Below are positions 17,316 to 25,265 of a stretch of 64,000 bases of DNA, piece by piece. The DNA lies in assembly GCA_021414025.1 (NCBI GenBank), contig JAIOPG010000007.1, forward strand, positions 242,008 through 306,007, in the 5' to 3' direction. The number at the start of each line of letters is the position of its first letter. Within the stretch, counting starts at the first letter, position 1. The position numbers were made by a program, and so were the translations under genes. The notes under the pieces are model-generated. The model saw only the letters and a program-made list of their open reading frames with translations, made no database searches and was not told the origin of the DNA. This stretch comes from Planctomycetota bacterium (lineage in GTDB: Bacteria; Planctomycetota; Phycisphaerae; Phycisphaerales; SM1A02).

Positions 17316-18631
17316 TTGCCCTTGCGGACGCCAACAACTTTTACGCCAGTTGCGAGCAGGTCTTCAACCCGGCGCTGCGCGGCAAGCCCGTGGTTGTGCT
17401 GTCCAACAACGACGGCGTCATCGTGGCCCGATCCGCCGAGGCGCGAGCCTTGGGGGTCAAGATGGCGCAGCCCTACTTCGAGGCACGCTCCATGCTGGCC
17501 AGGATCGGCGCGCGTGTGCTGAGCAGCAACTACACGCTCTACGACGACATGAGCAATCGCCTGATTGAGATTTATCGCATGCACTCCGCGGAAGTGGAGC
17601 CCTACTCCATCGACGAATGCTTCATGCGCCTGGACGAGTCACGGCCCTTGGAGGCATTGGGGCGGCGCATCCGGGGCATGGCTGCGCAGTGGCTTGGTTT
17701 GCCGATCAGCGTGGGCATCGCCGCGACCAAGACCCTCGCCAAACTGGCCAACCGTGTCGCCAAGCGAACTCCGGAGCGCGGCGGCGTGTGCGTCCTGGCG
17801 GGAGCCCGTGACGTGGAGGACGCGCTGCGCAGTGTCGGCCTCACGGACCTGTGGGGGGTTTCCAGCGGCTACCGCAAACGACTGGAAGCCATGGGCGTAT
17901 CGACGCCGCTGGAGCTGCGCGACGCGGACGAGCATCGAGTGCTCGCGCGACTGGGCGTGGTCGGTCAGCGCATCGTGCTGGAACTGCGCGGCATCCCGTG
18001 CATCGGCCTTGAACTGACGCCGCCGGACAAGCAGAACATTTGCTGCTCGCGCTCGTTCGGTGAGGAGACGATCCGCAAGGATGACCTGCATCGCGCATTG
18101 GCCACATTCGCATCACTGGCCGCGGCCAAGTTGCGCCGGCAGGACTTGGCGACCGGCGCGATCACGGTTTTCATCGGGACCAACATCCATGCCCCGCCGC
18201 AGGTGCCGCAGTACCACGCGAGCCACGGGGTGGGCCTGGCCGTGCCCGCCTACGACACACGCGAGATTGCCCAGGCCGCGCTGCATTGCCTGGAGCGCGT
18301 GTACCGTGCCGGGCATCGCTACAAGAAGGCGGGCGTCATGCTGCATCGGCTGTGCCGCCGCGAGAGAATGCAAGCGGGCCTTTTCGATGGCCGCGATCAT
18401 GCGCGGTCGCGCCGCCTGATGCGCCTGATGGACGATGTGAATCGTGAATGGGGTGATGATGCGCTGCGCATCGGGTCTGCGGCTGCCCTGCGTCTGACTC
18501 CTGGGCGCACCATGCAATGGCAGGGCAAATCCGATAGCAGGTCGCCGCGGTACACAACCAAGTGGAACGAATTGCCCAAGGCCAAAGCAAGGGCGCAAAA
18601 GCCGCCTACGGGACTCGAACCCGTGACCTGA
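17312..18631 (+). CDS. umuC: Y-family DNA polymerase V catalytic subunit UmuC
   Basis: This error-prone translesion polymerase acts at stalled replication forks with UmuD'. The 439 residues show the Y-family catalytic residues in ALADANNFYASCE (Asp 6) and YSIDECF (Asp 101, Glu 102), the helix-hairpin-helix region around GVSSGYRKRLEAMG, and a C-terminal UmuC-type ending SPRYTTKWNELP. The start ATG overlaps the umuD stop. The last ten codons run antisense through the 3' half of tRNA-Thr, so the KPPTGLEPVT tail is a by-product of tRNA sequence. A frame extending upstream to 16763 crosses umuD and is not used. Confidence 0.94.
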   Translation: MIALADANNFYASCEQVFNPALRGKPVVVLSNNDGVIVARSAEARALGVKMAQPYFEARSMLARIGARVLSSNYTLYDDMSNRLIEIYRMHSAEVEPYSIDECFMRLDESRPLEALGRRIRGMAAQWLGLPISVGIAATKTLAKLANRVAKRTPERGGVCVLAGARDVEDALRSVGLTDLWGVSSGYRKRLEAMGVSTPLELRDADEHRVLARLGVVGQRIVLELRGIPCIGLELTPPDKQNICCSRSFGEETIRKDDLHRALATFASLAAAKLRRQDLATGAITVFIGTNIHAPPQVPQYHASHGVGLAVPAYDTREIAQAALHCLERVYRAGHRYKKAGVMLHRLCRRERMQAGLFDGRDHARSRRLMRLMDDVNREWGDDALRIGSAAALRLTPGRTMQWQGKSDSRSPRYTTKWNELPKAKARAQKPPTGLEPVT

Positions 18632-18672
18632 GCTTTACGAAAGCTCCGCTCTACCAACTGAGCCAAGGCGGC
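18601..18672 (-). tRNA. tRNA-Thr (anticodon CGT)
   Basis: A complete cloverleaf is visible on the minus strand: 7-bp acceptor GCCGCCT/AGGCGGC, D-stem GCTC/GAGC, anticodon stem GAGCT/AGCTC with loop TTCGTAA, and T-arm ACGGG-TTCGAGT-CCCGT. The anticodon CGT reads the Thr codon ACG. CCA is not encoded. A TACACT -10 lies 24 bases upstream. The 3' end overlaps the umuC 3' end by 31 bases. Confidence 0.97.
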
Positions 18673-18696
18673 ATCGCGTCTGCGACGCGGGGATGG

Positions 18697-18702
18697 AGTG
18701 TA
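18697..18702 (-). promoter_or_regulatory. -10 element (TACACT) of tRNA-Thr
   Basis: TACACT on the minus strand lies 24 nt upstream of the tRNA 5' end, leaving about 17 nt of leader; the -35 is weak. Confidence 0.45.
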
Positions 18703-18725
18703 GCCGTGCGTCCACGCCGACGGCG

Positions 18726-20954
18726 TCAGTGCAGGATCAGCTTGAGCACCTGCGCCGTGCCCACGTTGAGCGCCCCGTAGGCCTCCGAGAGCGCGTCGGC
18801 GTTGGCGCCCTTGGCGTCGGTCAGAGCCTGGCGCAACCGGTCGATCTGCTTCTCCTCGGCCTGATTGCCGTAGCGACGTCCGCTCTCAGCCACCAACTGC
18901 AACAGGACGATCTGCTGGGCCTCGGTCGCGGTCAGCGCCGCATTGATCAGTGCCCGCTGCGCCTCGGTGGTCGGCGTCACCGCCAGCACCCGTGCCACCA
19001 GAATCTGCGTCTCCTCCGTGGTGGACTGCAGTGCGTCGATCAGGTCGCGCGACGCGTCCGAGACCTTCAGCGGCGTCACCTGCATCTGCCCGATGGTGCG
19101 GAGCACCTGCAGCGCCTCTTGCTGCTGAGCCTTGGACTCCGCGGCGATGTCAGCACCCGCGGCGGCGACGCCGATGGTCCGGCCCATGAGCTGCTTGGCG
19201 GCGGCCTGGAACTCCGCTTCGCTGCGGCCCTGGAACCAGACGACCACCGAGGGGTCCTGGCGGATGGATCGGTCGATGCGGACCTCGTCCGCTTCAGGAA
19301 TGGCCAGCAGAATCGGAGTGGCGGCCAGTGCGGAGCTGCCGCGCAGGGATTTCATCGCCGCCTTCATCTCGTCCGCGCCGCCGCTGGCAACGATCATGTC
19401 CGGAGCGCCGCGGCCCGCAAGCGTGGAGAGCACCGCCGGCGCCGAGGCGTCGGAGGAGAGCAGTGCGCAGCCGATTGCCGGCAGCCGGCCCTCAAGCTCG
19501 CGCCGCTGCGACTCGTCGGCCGCGATCACGACCACGCGGGGAGCGCTGCCCTGCTGCACCGCCGCCGCCAGAATGGGCACCACGCGGTCGGAACTTGGGA
19601 AGGCTTTCTCGGGCATCGCGTGGCCGATCGCCAGCGCGGCGGCCGTCCGGATGGTGCGGCTGGGATTGGAGAGACATCCCAGGATCGGGCTGCCCGCCTT
19701 GGAGTCGACCAGCATCGACTCGCTGGCGGTCTTGGCCAGGATGTGAATGGCGATCATGGTGAGACCCGGATCGTTGACGTCGCGGGCAAGCTTCAGCACG
19801 CGTTCCGCCTGGGCGGAGCCCGCGGCCAGCGTGATGCTCAGCATGGAGTGCGCACTGCGCTCCTCCTCAGGAATCGCCGTCTCGCTGCGCAGTCCGGCGG
19901 CCAGGTAGATGGAGAGGGCGTCGACCGCGGCGGGATCGAGGCGCATGGCCTCCTCGGCGCAGCGCTTGGCCATCAGGTCGCCGTAGATGTCCGTCGGAAC
20001 CAGCTTGGGTTCGATGGTGCCGCTGCTCTCGACCGACCAGACGACCTGGGTCGGCTCGCCGGGATAGGGCGTCAGCGCGTCGCGCGAGACGAAGTAGTCG
20101 CGGGCCAGCGAGGTCCAGAGTCCCAGCTCGGTGGCGCCATCACTTTTCAGGGAGCGCAGGGTCGCTTCCGCGGCCAGGCGCACATCGCTCGAAGAAGCGA
20201 GCCGGACGGTTTTGGCCAGCCAGGGCGCCGCCAGCTTCGAGTTGATCGCCGTCAGCATGTTGCAGATCGCCACCTGCTCCGGCGGCGCGGCGGTCACCAG
20301 CACCTCGGAGAGCGGCAGCACGGCCCCGCGCCCGATGGCGATCAGGGTCTGCGTGGCCCGCAAAGCCAGCTGCGGATTGCCGTCGTCGCGCATCGCCTTG
20401 AGCAGCGCGGGCACGGCGTAGGCCCCCGCCGCGGTGAGTGTGCCCTTGGCCATCGACTGCTGGCGCATGGTGCCGCCGAGTTGACGCACGGCCTCGTCGA
20501 TGCGCTTCAGGTCGCGCGCCAATTCCAGTCGTCCGGCGGCGACGCGGACCTCGATCTGCGAAGCGAGTTCGGCGACATCGCCCATGCCCTTGGCGGCGCG
20601 CACGGCGCGGGTCAATCGCTCCTGGTAGCCCGCTCCGTCGACCATCTGCGCCAGCTGCCGGTTGGTGGCGCCGCTGTCGAGCAGGAACTTGGCGTTGGTC
20701 TCGGCGCGCTCCTTGCGGCCCACGAGCACGCTGTAGAGAAACTCCTCCATCGCCTTCTGCTTGGCGGCCTCCTGGGCGTCGGCCGGCGCGTCGGACTGCG
20801 CCGGAACCGCGGCGGCGGGCTCCTCCTGCGCGGCGGGCGCGGCCATCGGCTCGCTCTCGCCCGCGGGCTTCGCGTCGGTGGAATCGTCGCGCGACGCGAG
20901 CGAAACGCTCGCCAGAGCCAGAGCAAACGCAATCGAGGGGGCAATCACTTTCAC
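18726..20954 (-). CDS. Large exported helical-repeat protein with a receiver-like segment
   Basis: The 742-residue product starts at GTG 20954, with GGAGA about 7 nt upstream, and has a signal peptide (residues about 1-21). An Ala/Pro/Glu-rich linker follows, then a long alpha-helical region with HEAT-like repeats (VPALLKAMRDD, TAAALAIGHAM). A segment around residues 515-620 (RVVVIAADESQRRELEGRL to SVVVWFQGR) has the strand-helix spacing of a response-regulator receiver fold but lacks a clear phosphoacceptor aspartate. I do not recognise the family and the function is unknown. The open frame continues upstream to 21554 across the riboswitch on the other strand; that part is rejected. Confidence 0.75.
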   Translation of the reverse strand: MKVIAPSIAFALALASVSLASRDDSTDAKPAGESEPMAAPAAQEEPAAAVPAQSDAPADAQEAAKQKAMEEFLYSVLVGRKERAETNAKFLLDSGATNRQLAQMVDGAGYQERLTRAVRAAKGMGDVAELASQIEVRVAAGRLELARDLKRIDEAVRQLGGTMRQQSMAKGTLTAAGAYAVPALLKAMRDDGNPQLALRATQTLIAIGRGAVLPLSEVLVTAAPPEQVAICNMLTAINSKLAAPWLAKTVRLASSSDVRLAAEATLRSLKSDGATELGLWTSLARDYFVSRDALTPYPGEPTQVVWSVESSGTIEPKLVPTDIYGDLMAKRCAEEAMRLDPAAVDALSIYLAAGLRSETAIPEEERSAHSMLSITLAAGSAQAERVLKLARDVNDPGLTMIAIHILAKTASESMLVDSKAGSPILGCLSNPSRTIRTAAALAIGHAMPEKAFPSSDRVVPILAAAVQQGSAPRVVVIAADESQRRELEGRLPAIGCALLSSDASAPAVLSTLAGRGAPDMIVASGGADEMKAAMKSLRGSSALAATPILLAIPEADEVRIDRSIRQDPSVVVWFQGRSEAEFQAAAKQLMGRTIGVAAAGADIAAESKAQQQEALQVLRTIGQMQVTPLKVSDASRDLIDALQSTTEETQILVARVLAVTPTTEAQRALINAALTATEAQQIVLLQLVAESGRRYGNQAEEKQIDRLRQALTDAKGANADALSEAYGALNVGTAQVLKLILH

Positions 20955-21070
20955 AGGGTTCTCCGTACGGGGTCTTTCAATCAGGCGAAGGGGTGAATCT
21001 ACGGCACAAATGCTTCGCGGGTCAACGAAGAAAATGAAGCGGCCCGCCGGAAACTCCGGCTCAAAGCCGC

Positions 21071-21076
21071 TAGACT
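21071..21076 (+). promoter_or_regulatory. -10 element (TAGACT) of the cobalamin riboswitch operon
   Basis: TAGACT ends 6 nt before the predicted P1 strand of the riboswitch (21082), so transcription should begin at the aptamer's 5' end. Confidence 0.6.
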
Positions 21077-21081
21077 CCGCC

Positions 21082-21358
21082 GGTCCTGGTGGATCGGGGT
21101 GGTTCCTCGATGGCCGGGCACCTTTTGCGGCCGCTCCGCAAAAGTTGCTTAGGGAAGGCGGTGAGAATCCGCCGCGGACGCGCCGCCGTAACGAGCCGCG
21201 GGAGTCATCCCGCTCGAGCGCCCAATAGCCACTGGTCCCCTCGCGGGACTGGGAAGGCGGGCCGCTCGGATGCTCGAAGCCGGAAGACCTGCCTGGACCC
21301 ACGGTCACTGCCCTCGCGAACTTAGGGCAAGGACAAGGCTTCCTTTCTGGAGCCCGGC
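21082..21358 (+). promoter_or_regulatory. Cobalamin (B12) riboswitch with translational expression platform
   Basis: The conserved aptamer core is readable: AGGGAAGGCGGTGAGAATCC at 21151-21170, GCCACTGG at 21228-21235, CTGGGAAGGCGG at 21249-21260, and the B12 box GAAGCCGGAAGACCTGCC at 21276-21293. A closing P1 helix can form between GGTCC (21082-21086) and GGACC (21295-21299). Downstream, TGCCCT (21309-21314) pairs with AGGGCA (21324-21329). GGCT/CC (21337-21343) can pair with GGAGCC (21349-21354), which hides the Shine-Dalgarno GGAG of the following gene. Bound cobalamin is expected to repress translation. No U-run terminator is present. Confidence 0.95.
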
Positions 21359-22264
21359 ATGCGTTCTTTTCGTCCCGCGATGATCCTGCCGCTGCTATTG
21401 GCGGCGGAGTGCTTTGGCGATTCCCCTTTCGCGACCCGCGTGGTCTCCTACGCGCCCGGCAGCGGCGCCTCGCCGGGCCACCGCAATCCGCAGTCGGCGC
21501 TGGGCGAGCCGGCCCGCGACACCGGCCCCGCCAGCGCGCCCGAGACGGTGACACCTTTTCAACCGCCCTGGCGGCCCGACCAGGTGGTCTCGATCGGCGC
21601 CGGCGGTTCGCTCGTGCTCGAGCTCGGACAGGCCGCGATCGATTCGCCCAACAATCCCTTCGGTATTGACTTGATCGTTTTTTCCAACGCCTTCTTCTCC
21701 GATGTCTCCGGCGGCTTTGGCAGCCCGGGCATCTGCTTCGGCGAGGGCGGCTTTGTGGATGTGAGCGATGACGGCTCCACGTGGTTCGAGGTTCCGGGTG
21801 TGCAGGCCGACGGTCCGATGCCGACGATGGGCTACATCGACGCGGGTCCCTTCGACCACGCGCCGGGCGCGCTGCCGACGGATTTTCGCAAGCCGATGGA
21901 CCCCGCGATCGAGCTCGCCGATCTGCAGGATCTGGACTTCGTCGATGTCGTGAATGCCTACGGCGGCTCGGGCGGCGGAGCGGGCATCGATCTCGCCAGC
22001 GTCGGACTGAGCCAGGCTCACTTCGTCCGCATCCGGCAAGTCACCGGCGCCACGACGTCGCCGGAAGTCGACGCGGTGATGGTGGTGCGGCCGGTGCTCT
22101 TCGGCGATCTCGACGGCAATGGCGTGATTGACGGCGGCGACGTGGGGCTGGTGCTCCTTGATTTCGGTCCCTGCCCCGGCTGCCCCACCGATCTCGATGG
22201 TTCGGGCGAGGTGGATGGCGGTGATGTCGGCCTTCTTCTTCTGGATATGGGCAATGAGATCTAG
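21359..22264 (+). CDS. Riboswitch-controlled secreted protein with dockerin-like C-terminal repeats
   Basis: The 301-residue product has a signal peptide (residues 1-20), then ATRVVSYAPGSGASPG and ALGEPARDTG, followed by a beta-rich domain with VLELGQAAIDSPNNPFGIDL and many Gly/Asp turns. The C-terminus has two calcium-loop-like repeats, DLDGNGVIDGGDVGLVLLDF (250-269) and DLDGSGEVDGGDVGLLLLDM (279-298), as in dockerin-type proteins of Phycisphaerae. Similar cell-surface proteins are known beside B12 riboswitches and TonB receptors in other phyla, which suggests a role in binding or taking up corrinoids at the cell surface; this is inference. GGAG precedes the ATG by 6 nt and is within the riboswitch platform. 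Confidence 0.85.
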   Translation: MRSFRPAMILPLLLAAECFGDSPFATRVVSYAPGSGASPGHRNPQSALGEPARDTGPASAPETVTPFQPPWRPDQVVSIGAGGSLVLELGQAAIDSPNNPFGIDLIVFSNAFFSDVSGGFGSPGICFGEGGFVDVSDDGSTWFEVPGVQADGPMPTMGYIDAGPFDHAPGALPTDFRKPMDPAIELADLQDLDFVDVVNAYGGSGGGAGIDLASVGLSQAHFVRIRQVTGATTSPEVDAVMVVRPVLFGDLDGNGVIDGGDVGLVLLDFGPCPGCPTDLDGSGEVDGGDVGLLLLDMGNEI

Positions 22265-23045
22265 TCGCGGCGCAAGAGCCTTCACGCTGATCGAAGTTCT
22301 GGTGGTGGCGAGCATCGTCAGCCTGCTGGTCGCGCTGACCATGGGCGGGCTCGGCAGCGCCATGGCCGCTTCAAGAAGTTCGCGCTGCTCGAACAACCTG
22401 CGGCAGTTCGGCGTGGCCGCGGAAGCCTACGCCTCCACCTATCACGATTCGTTTCCCGCGGCGGTGATTTATTTTCAGCAGGGCGACTCGGTGCGCACGG
22501 TGGGTTGGGATTTCGAGAGCAATGGAGGCGGCGCGACCAAGCCCGGGTCGCTGGCGCTCTTTGTCGACCAGGCGCTGGACGCCCTGCGCTGCCCCGACTA
22601 TGAGCCGGTGCCGGGGCGTGAGCCGCTCACGGGCTATCACTACAACACCTCGTTCATCGGCCACGAGGGTTTCTATCCCGAACTTGGAAGCGACGGCCGC
22701 ATGCACGATGGATGGTCGCGTGTGCGGCTCGGATTGAACGCGACGCAGAGGCGGCGCACGGATACCGTGGCGGTGTTCGCCGATGGAGGCTTTCGCGGCG
22801 GGACCAACCGATTCATGCGCGCCCCGGGCAACACCGTGGAGTCGGACGCGGGCCTGATCCACGCGGGCACCAGCGCCTTCCGCCATCGGGGCTGCTGCAA
22901 CGCCTGCTTTCTTGATGGGCATGGCGCCACCTTCGGCGACCCCTGCCGAAGCGCCCTCTCCACCGCCGATCTGCTGAAATACGTCGTGGACTTTCCCCGC
23001 AATGGATTCTTGAGCGGCGACGACTCCGCCTACGATCCGCGTTGA
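22254..23045 (+). CDS. Pseudopilin with H-X9-DG motif (DUF1559-like)
   Basis: The 263-residue protein begins with a short basic leader and the prepilin signature ARAFTLIEVLVVASIVSLL. It ends with the planctomycete H-X9-DG signature (HRGCCNACFLDG). Such proteins are processed by prepilin peptidase and sit in the inner membrane with a globular periplasmic domain. ATG 22254 overlaps the stop of the preceding riboswitch-controlled gene by 11 bases, so both are on the same transcript. In-frame extension upstream to 22128 lies inside that gene and is not used. The role is unknown, but the link to a B12-controlled operon is unusual. Confidence 0.86.
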   Translation: MRSSRGARAFTLIEVLVVASIVSLLVALTMGGLGSAMAASRSSRCSNNLRQFGVAAEAYASTYHDSFPAAVIYFQQGDSVRTVGWDFESNGGGATKPGSLALFVDQALDALRCPDYEPVPGREPLTGYHYNTSFIGHEGFYPELGSDGRMHDGWSRVRLGLNATQRRRTDTVAVFADGGFRGGTNRFMRAPGNTVESDAGLIHAGTSAFRHRGCCNACFLDGHGATFGDPCRSALSTADLLKYVVDFPRNGFLSGDDSAYDPR

Positions 23046-23047
23046 AC

Positions 23048-23272
23048 ATGGTGATCGACCGCTGCGTCTGCTTTGATCTCACCTTCGCGACGGTGCTTGA
23101 AAAGGCCCGCGCCCAAAAGCAATCCTTCGAGGAGGTCGAGCTCTCGCTCGGCTGCGGCGGCGGGTGCGGGCTTTGCAGACCGTACTTGCGCCGCTGCCTT
23201 CGGACGGGGCAAACTTCATTTGTGCAGATCCTTACCGACCAGGATGAGCCCGGGTCACCTGCGCGATCCTGA
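23048..23272 (+). CDS. Small [2Fe-2S] BFD-like ferredoxin domain protein
   Basis: The 74-residue protein has the four cysteines of the bacterioferritin-associated ferredoxin domain: CVC near the N-terminus (Cys 6, Cys 8) and GGGCGLCRP (two Cys, spacing CxxC) about 33 residues later. Such domains hold a [2Fe-2S] cluster in the cytoplasm. The start may be ATG 23048, or the TTG at 23042, which overlaps the preceding stop. It is the third gene of the riboswitch operon and ends 8 bases before the convergent mutL stop. A redox role in cobalamin or iron metabolism is possible but not shown. Confidence 0.82.
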   Translation: MVIDRCVCFDLTFATVLEKARAQKQSFEEVELSLGCGGGCGLCRPYLRRCLRTGQTSFVQILTDQDEPGSPARS

Positions 23273-23280
23273 GAAGCGGA

Positions 23281-25143
23281 TCAGCCCCGGCCGAAGCGCC
23301 GCTCAAGTTCGCGGTAGGGAATGCGCATCGCGGTGGGCCGGCCATGCGGACAGTTGGTCGATCGTTCGACGCGCTCCAGATCCTGAAGCAGCGACGCAAT
23401 CTCAACGTCGGAGAGCGCGTCGCCCGCTTTGACCGCCGCCTTGCAGGACATCATGTCGAGCACCTCGGAGAGCACGGCCTCGCCATCCTCGGTGCTGGCG
23501 CGGTCGCGCGAGAGCCAGCCCAGGATCAGCTCGGCCACATCGACCTTGCGCTCGACCAGGAAGAGAGGTTCGGCGAACAGCGCGGCGCTCTTGGGACCTG
23601 CGGCCCGCACATCAAAGCCCAGCCTTTGCAGGAGCTCCTGCGAAGCCTCGAGCCGCTCGAGCTGCGCCGCGTCCAGCGCGATCATTCGCGGGACCAGCCT
23701 CGGTTGAGAGGGCAGCGATCCAGCAGTTAATTTGGACCGCAACTGCTCGAACATGACCCGCTCGTGCAGCGCGTGCTGGTCGACCACCACGATGCCGTCG
23801 GCGTCGAAGGTCAGCAGCCACGCCTTGCCTGCCTGGAGAAAGCGTGTCGCGGGACGCGGCGCCGCCAGCAAGCCCGGCTCATGCATGGTTCCGCCGGCCG
23901 CTGGATTTTCCGCCAGCGCCGCGCCGGAGCTCGACGCGCCGGCGCCCGAGGCGCCGCCCATGCCCAGTGCATCTCTCAGAGATGCGAACTCAAATCCGCG
24001 CTCGCCCCCGTGAGGAGTGAAGCTCGCGTTCTGCCAGGAGTCTTCGGCCGAGCGCGGCGACGCGCCTTGATGCGCTCCGCTTCCGGAACTTGTTCGCCAC
24101 GGCGCGCCGAAGGACGAGCCGCCCAACGGCAGCGATGGAACCAGGTTCGCCCCCTGCAAAGCGCTCCGGACTGCGCGAAGCAGCGCCGAGTGGATCAACG
24201 CAGGCTGGCGAAAGCGCACCTCGCTTTTGGCGGGATGGACATTCACATCCACCTCGCGCGGATCAATGTCGATGGCGATGAAGCCCACGGGCGTGCGGCC
24301 GGGCTCGACCAGCCCCCGGTAGGCCTCGCGCATGGCATGCATCAAACCCCGATCGGAGATCGGCCGCCCATTGAGCGTGATCCGCAATCCATTCGCCGAG
24401 GCCTTCGCCTGGTCGGGTCGTCCGATCAATCCCCAGATGGCCACGGCGCCGGCGCCGCTCAGATCCACCGGAATTAATTTCCCGGCAAACTCATCGCCCA
24501 ACACCGCCTCGACCCGCAGCTGCGGATCCTCCACGGCGGGCAACTCAAGGGTCATGCGGTCATGCTGGTAGAGCCGGAACGAGACTTGGGGGCGGCCCAG
24601 CGCCAGCCATTCCAGGACATCGACCACCTTGCCGGCCTCGGTCGGGTCGCTGCGAAGGAACTTTCTCCGCGCCGGAACCTGTCCGAACAGCTGGTGCACC
24701 TCGACGCGGGTTCCCACGGGACTGGCTGCCGGTCGAACCGGTGCGAACTGGCCGAAATCGACCTCGATCGAGGCTCCTTGGCCACCGGATCCGCTGGAAG
24801 CGGGCCGGGAAACCACCACCAGACGCGAAACGGAACCCACGCTTGCCAGCGCCTCGCCGCGGAAGCCGAAGCTGCCGATGCCGGCCAGGTCTTCGGCGGT
24901 GGAAATCTTGCTGGTGGCATGCGGAGAGACCGCCAGAAGCAGATCCTCGGCGGAGATTCCGCCGCCATTGTCGGAAACCTCGATCCGTTCGCGACCTCCC
25001 CCCTCGATGCGCACCTCGATCTGGGTGGCCCCGGCGTCCAGGGCGTTCTCCACCAGCTCCTTCACCACGCTTGCAGGCCGCTCGATCACTTCGCCGGCCG
25101 CGATTTGGTTGACCAGGTGCTGCGAGAGTCGGCGGATCGGCAT
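23281..25143 (-). CDS. mutL: DNA mismatch repair endonuclease MutL
   Basis: MutL couples MutS mismatch recognition to strand incision and removal. The 620 residues show the GHKL ATPase motifs (ELVENALDAGA, SDNGGGI, GFRGEALASVGSV) and the transducer domain. A low-complexity linker (about 340-430) follows, then the C-terminal endonuclease domain with DQHAx2Ex4E (455-466) and a CPHGRP motif near the end. The intact endonuclease motif predicts nicking activity of the MutH-independent type. ATG 25143 is preceded at 6 nt by TAGAAT, so a leaderless mRNA is likely. No mutS is in the window. A frame extending upstream to 25717 is antisense to the phosphatase gene. Confidence 0.96.
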   Translation of the reverse strand: MPIRRLSQHLVNQIAAGEVIERPASVVKELVENALDAGATQIEVRIEGGGRERIEVSDNGGGISAEDLLLAVSPHATSKISTAEDLAGIGSFGFRGEALASVGSVSRLVVVSRPASSGSGGQGASIEVDFGQFAPVRPAASPVGTRVEVHQLFGQVPARRKFLRSDPTEAGKVVDVLEWLALGRPQVSFRLYQHDRMTLELPAVEDPQLRVEAVLGDEFAGKLIPVDLSGAGAVAIWGLIGRPDQAKASANGLRITLNGRPISDRGLMHAMREAYRGLVEPGRTPVGFIAIDIDPREVDVNVHPAKSEVRFRQPALIHSALLRAVRSALQGANLVPSLPLGGSSFGAPWRTSSGSGAHQGASPRSAEDSWQNASFTPHGGERGFEFASLRDALGMGGASGAGASSSGAALAENPAAGGTMHEPGLLAAPRPATRFLQAGKAWLLTFDADGIVVVDQHALHERVMFEQLRSKLTAGSLPSQPRLVPRMIALDAAQLERLEASQELLQRLGFDVRAAGPKSAALFAEPLFLVERKVDVAELILGWLSRDRASTEDGEAVLSEVLDMMSCKAAVKAGDALSDVEIASLLQDLERVERSTNCPHGRPTAMRIPYRELERRFGRG

Positions 25144-25149
25144 CGCCCG

Positions 25150-25155
25150 ATTCTA
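25150..25155 (-). promoter_or_regulatory. -10 element (TAGAAT) of mutL
   Basis: TAGAAT is followed by exactly 6 nt and then ATG 25143; predicted leaderless. Confidence 0.55.
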
Positions 25156-25265
25156 TCGGCGCCGGTTTGTCCCCCGCCGGTCCCCCATTCTTCACCAAGA
25201 CTTCACGCGATTTTTTCGCTCGCGCCGGGACAAATTGACGATGTTCCGTTATGGTTTTGCCCAGG

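Noticed and set aside
16286-18672. Mobile element or prophage at tRNA-Thr
   Set aside because: No integrase, transposase, terminal repeat or duplicated tRNA end could be seen; only the cassette position suggests transfer.
20955-21554. N-terminal extension of the exported repeat protein across the riboswitch region
   Set aside because: GTG 20954 has GGAGA upstream and a signal peptide directly after it; the extension is Arg/Pro-rich and antisense to a structured RNA.
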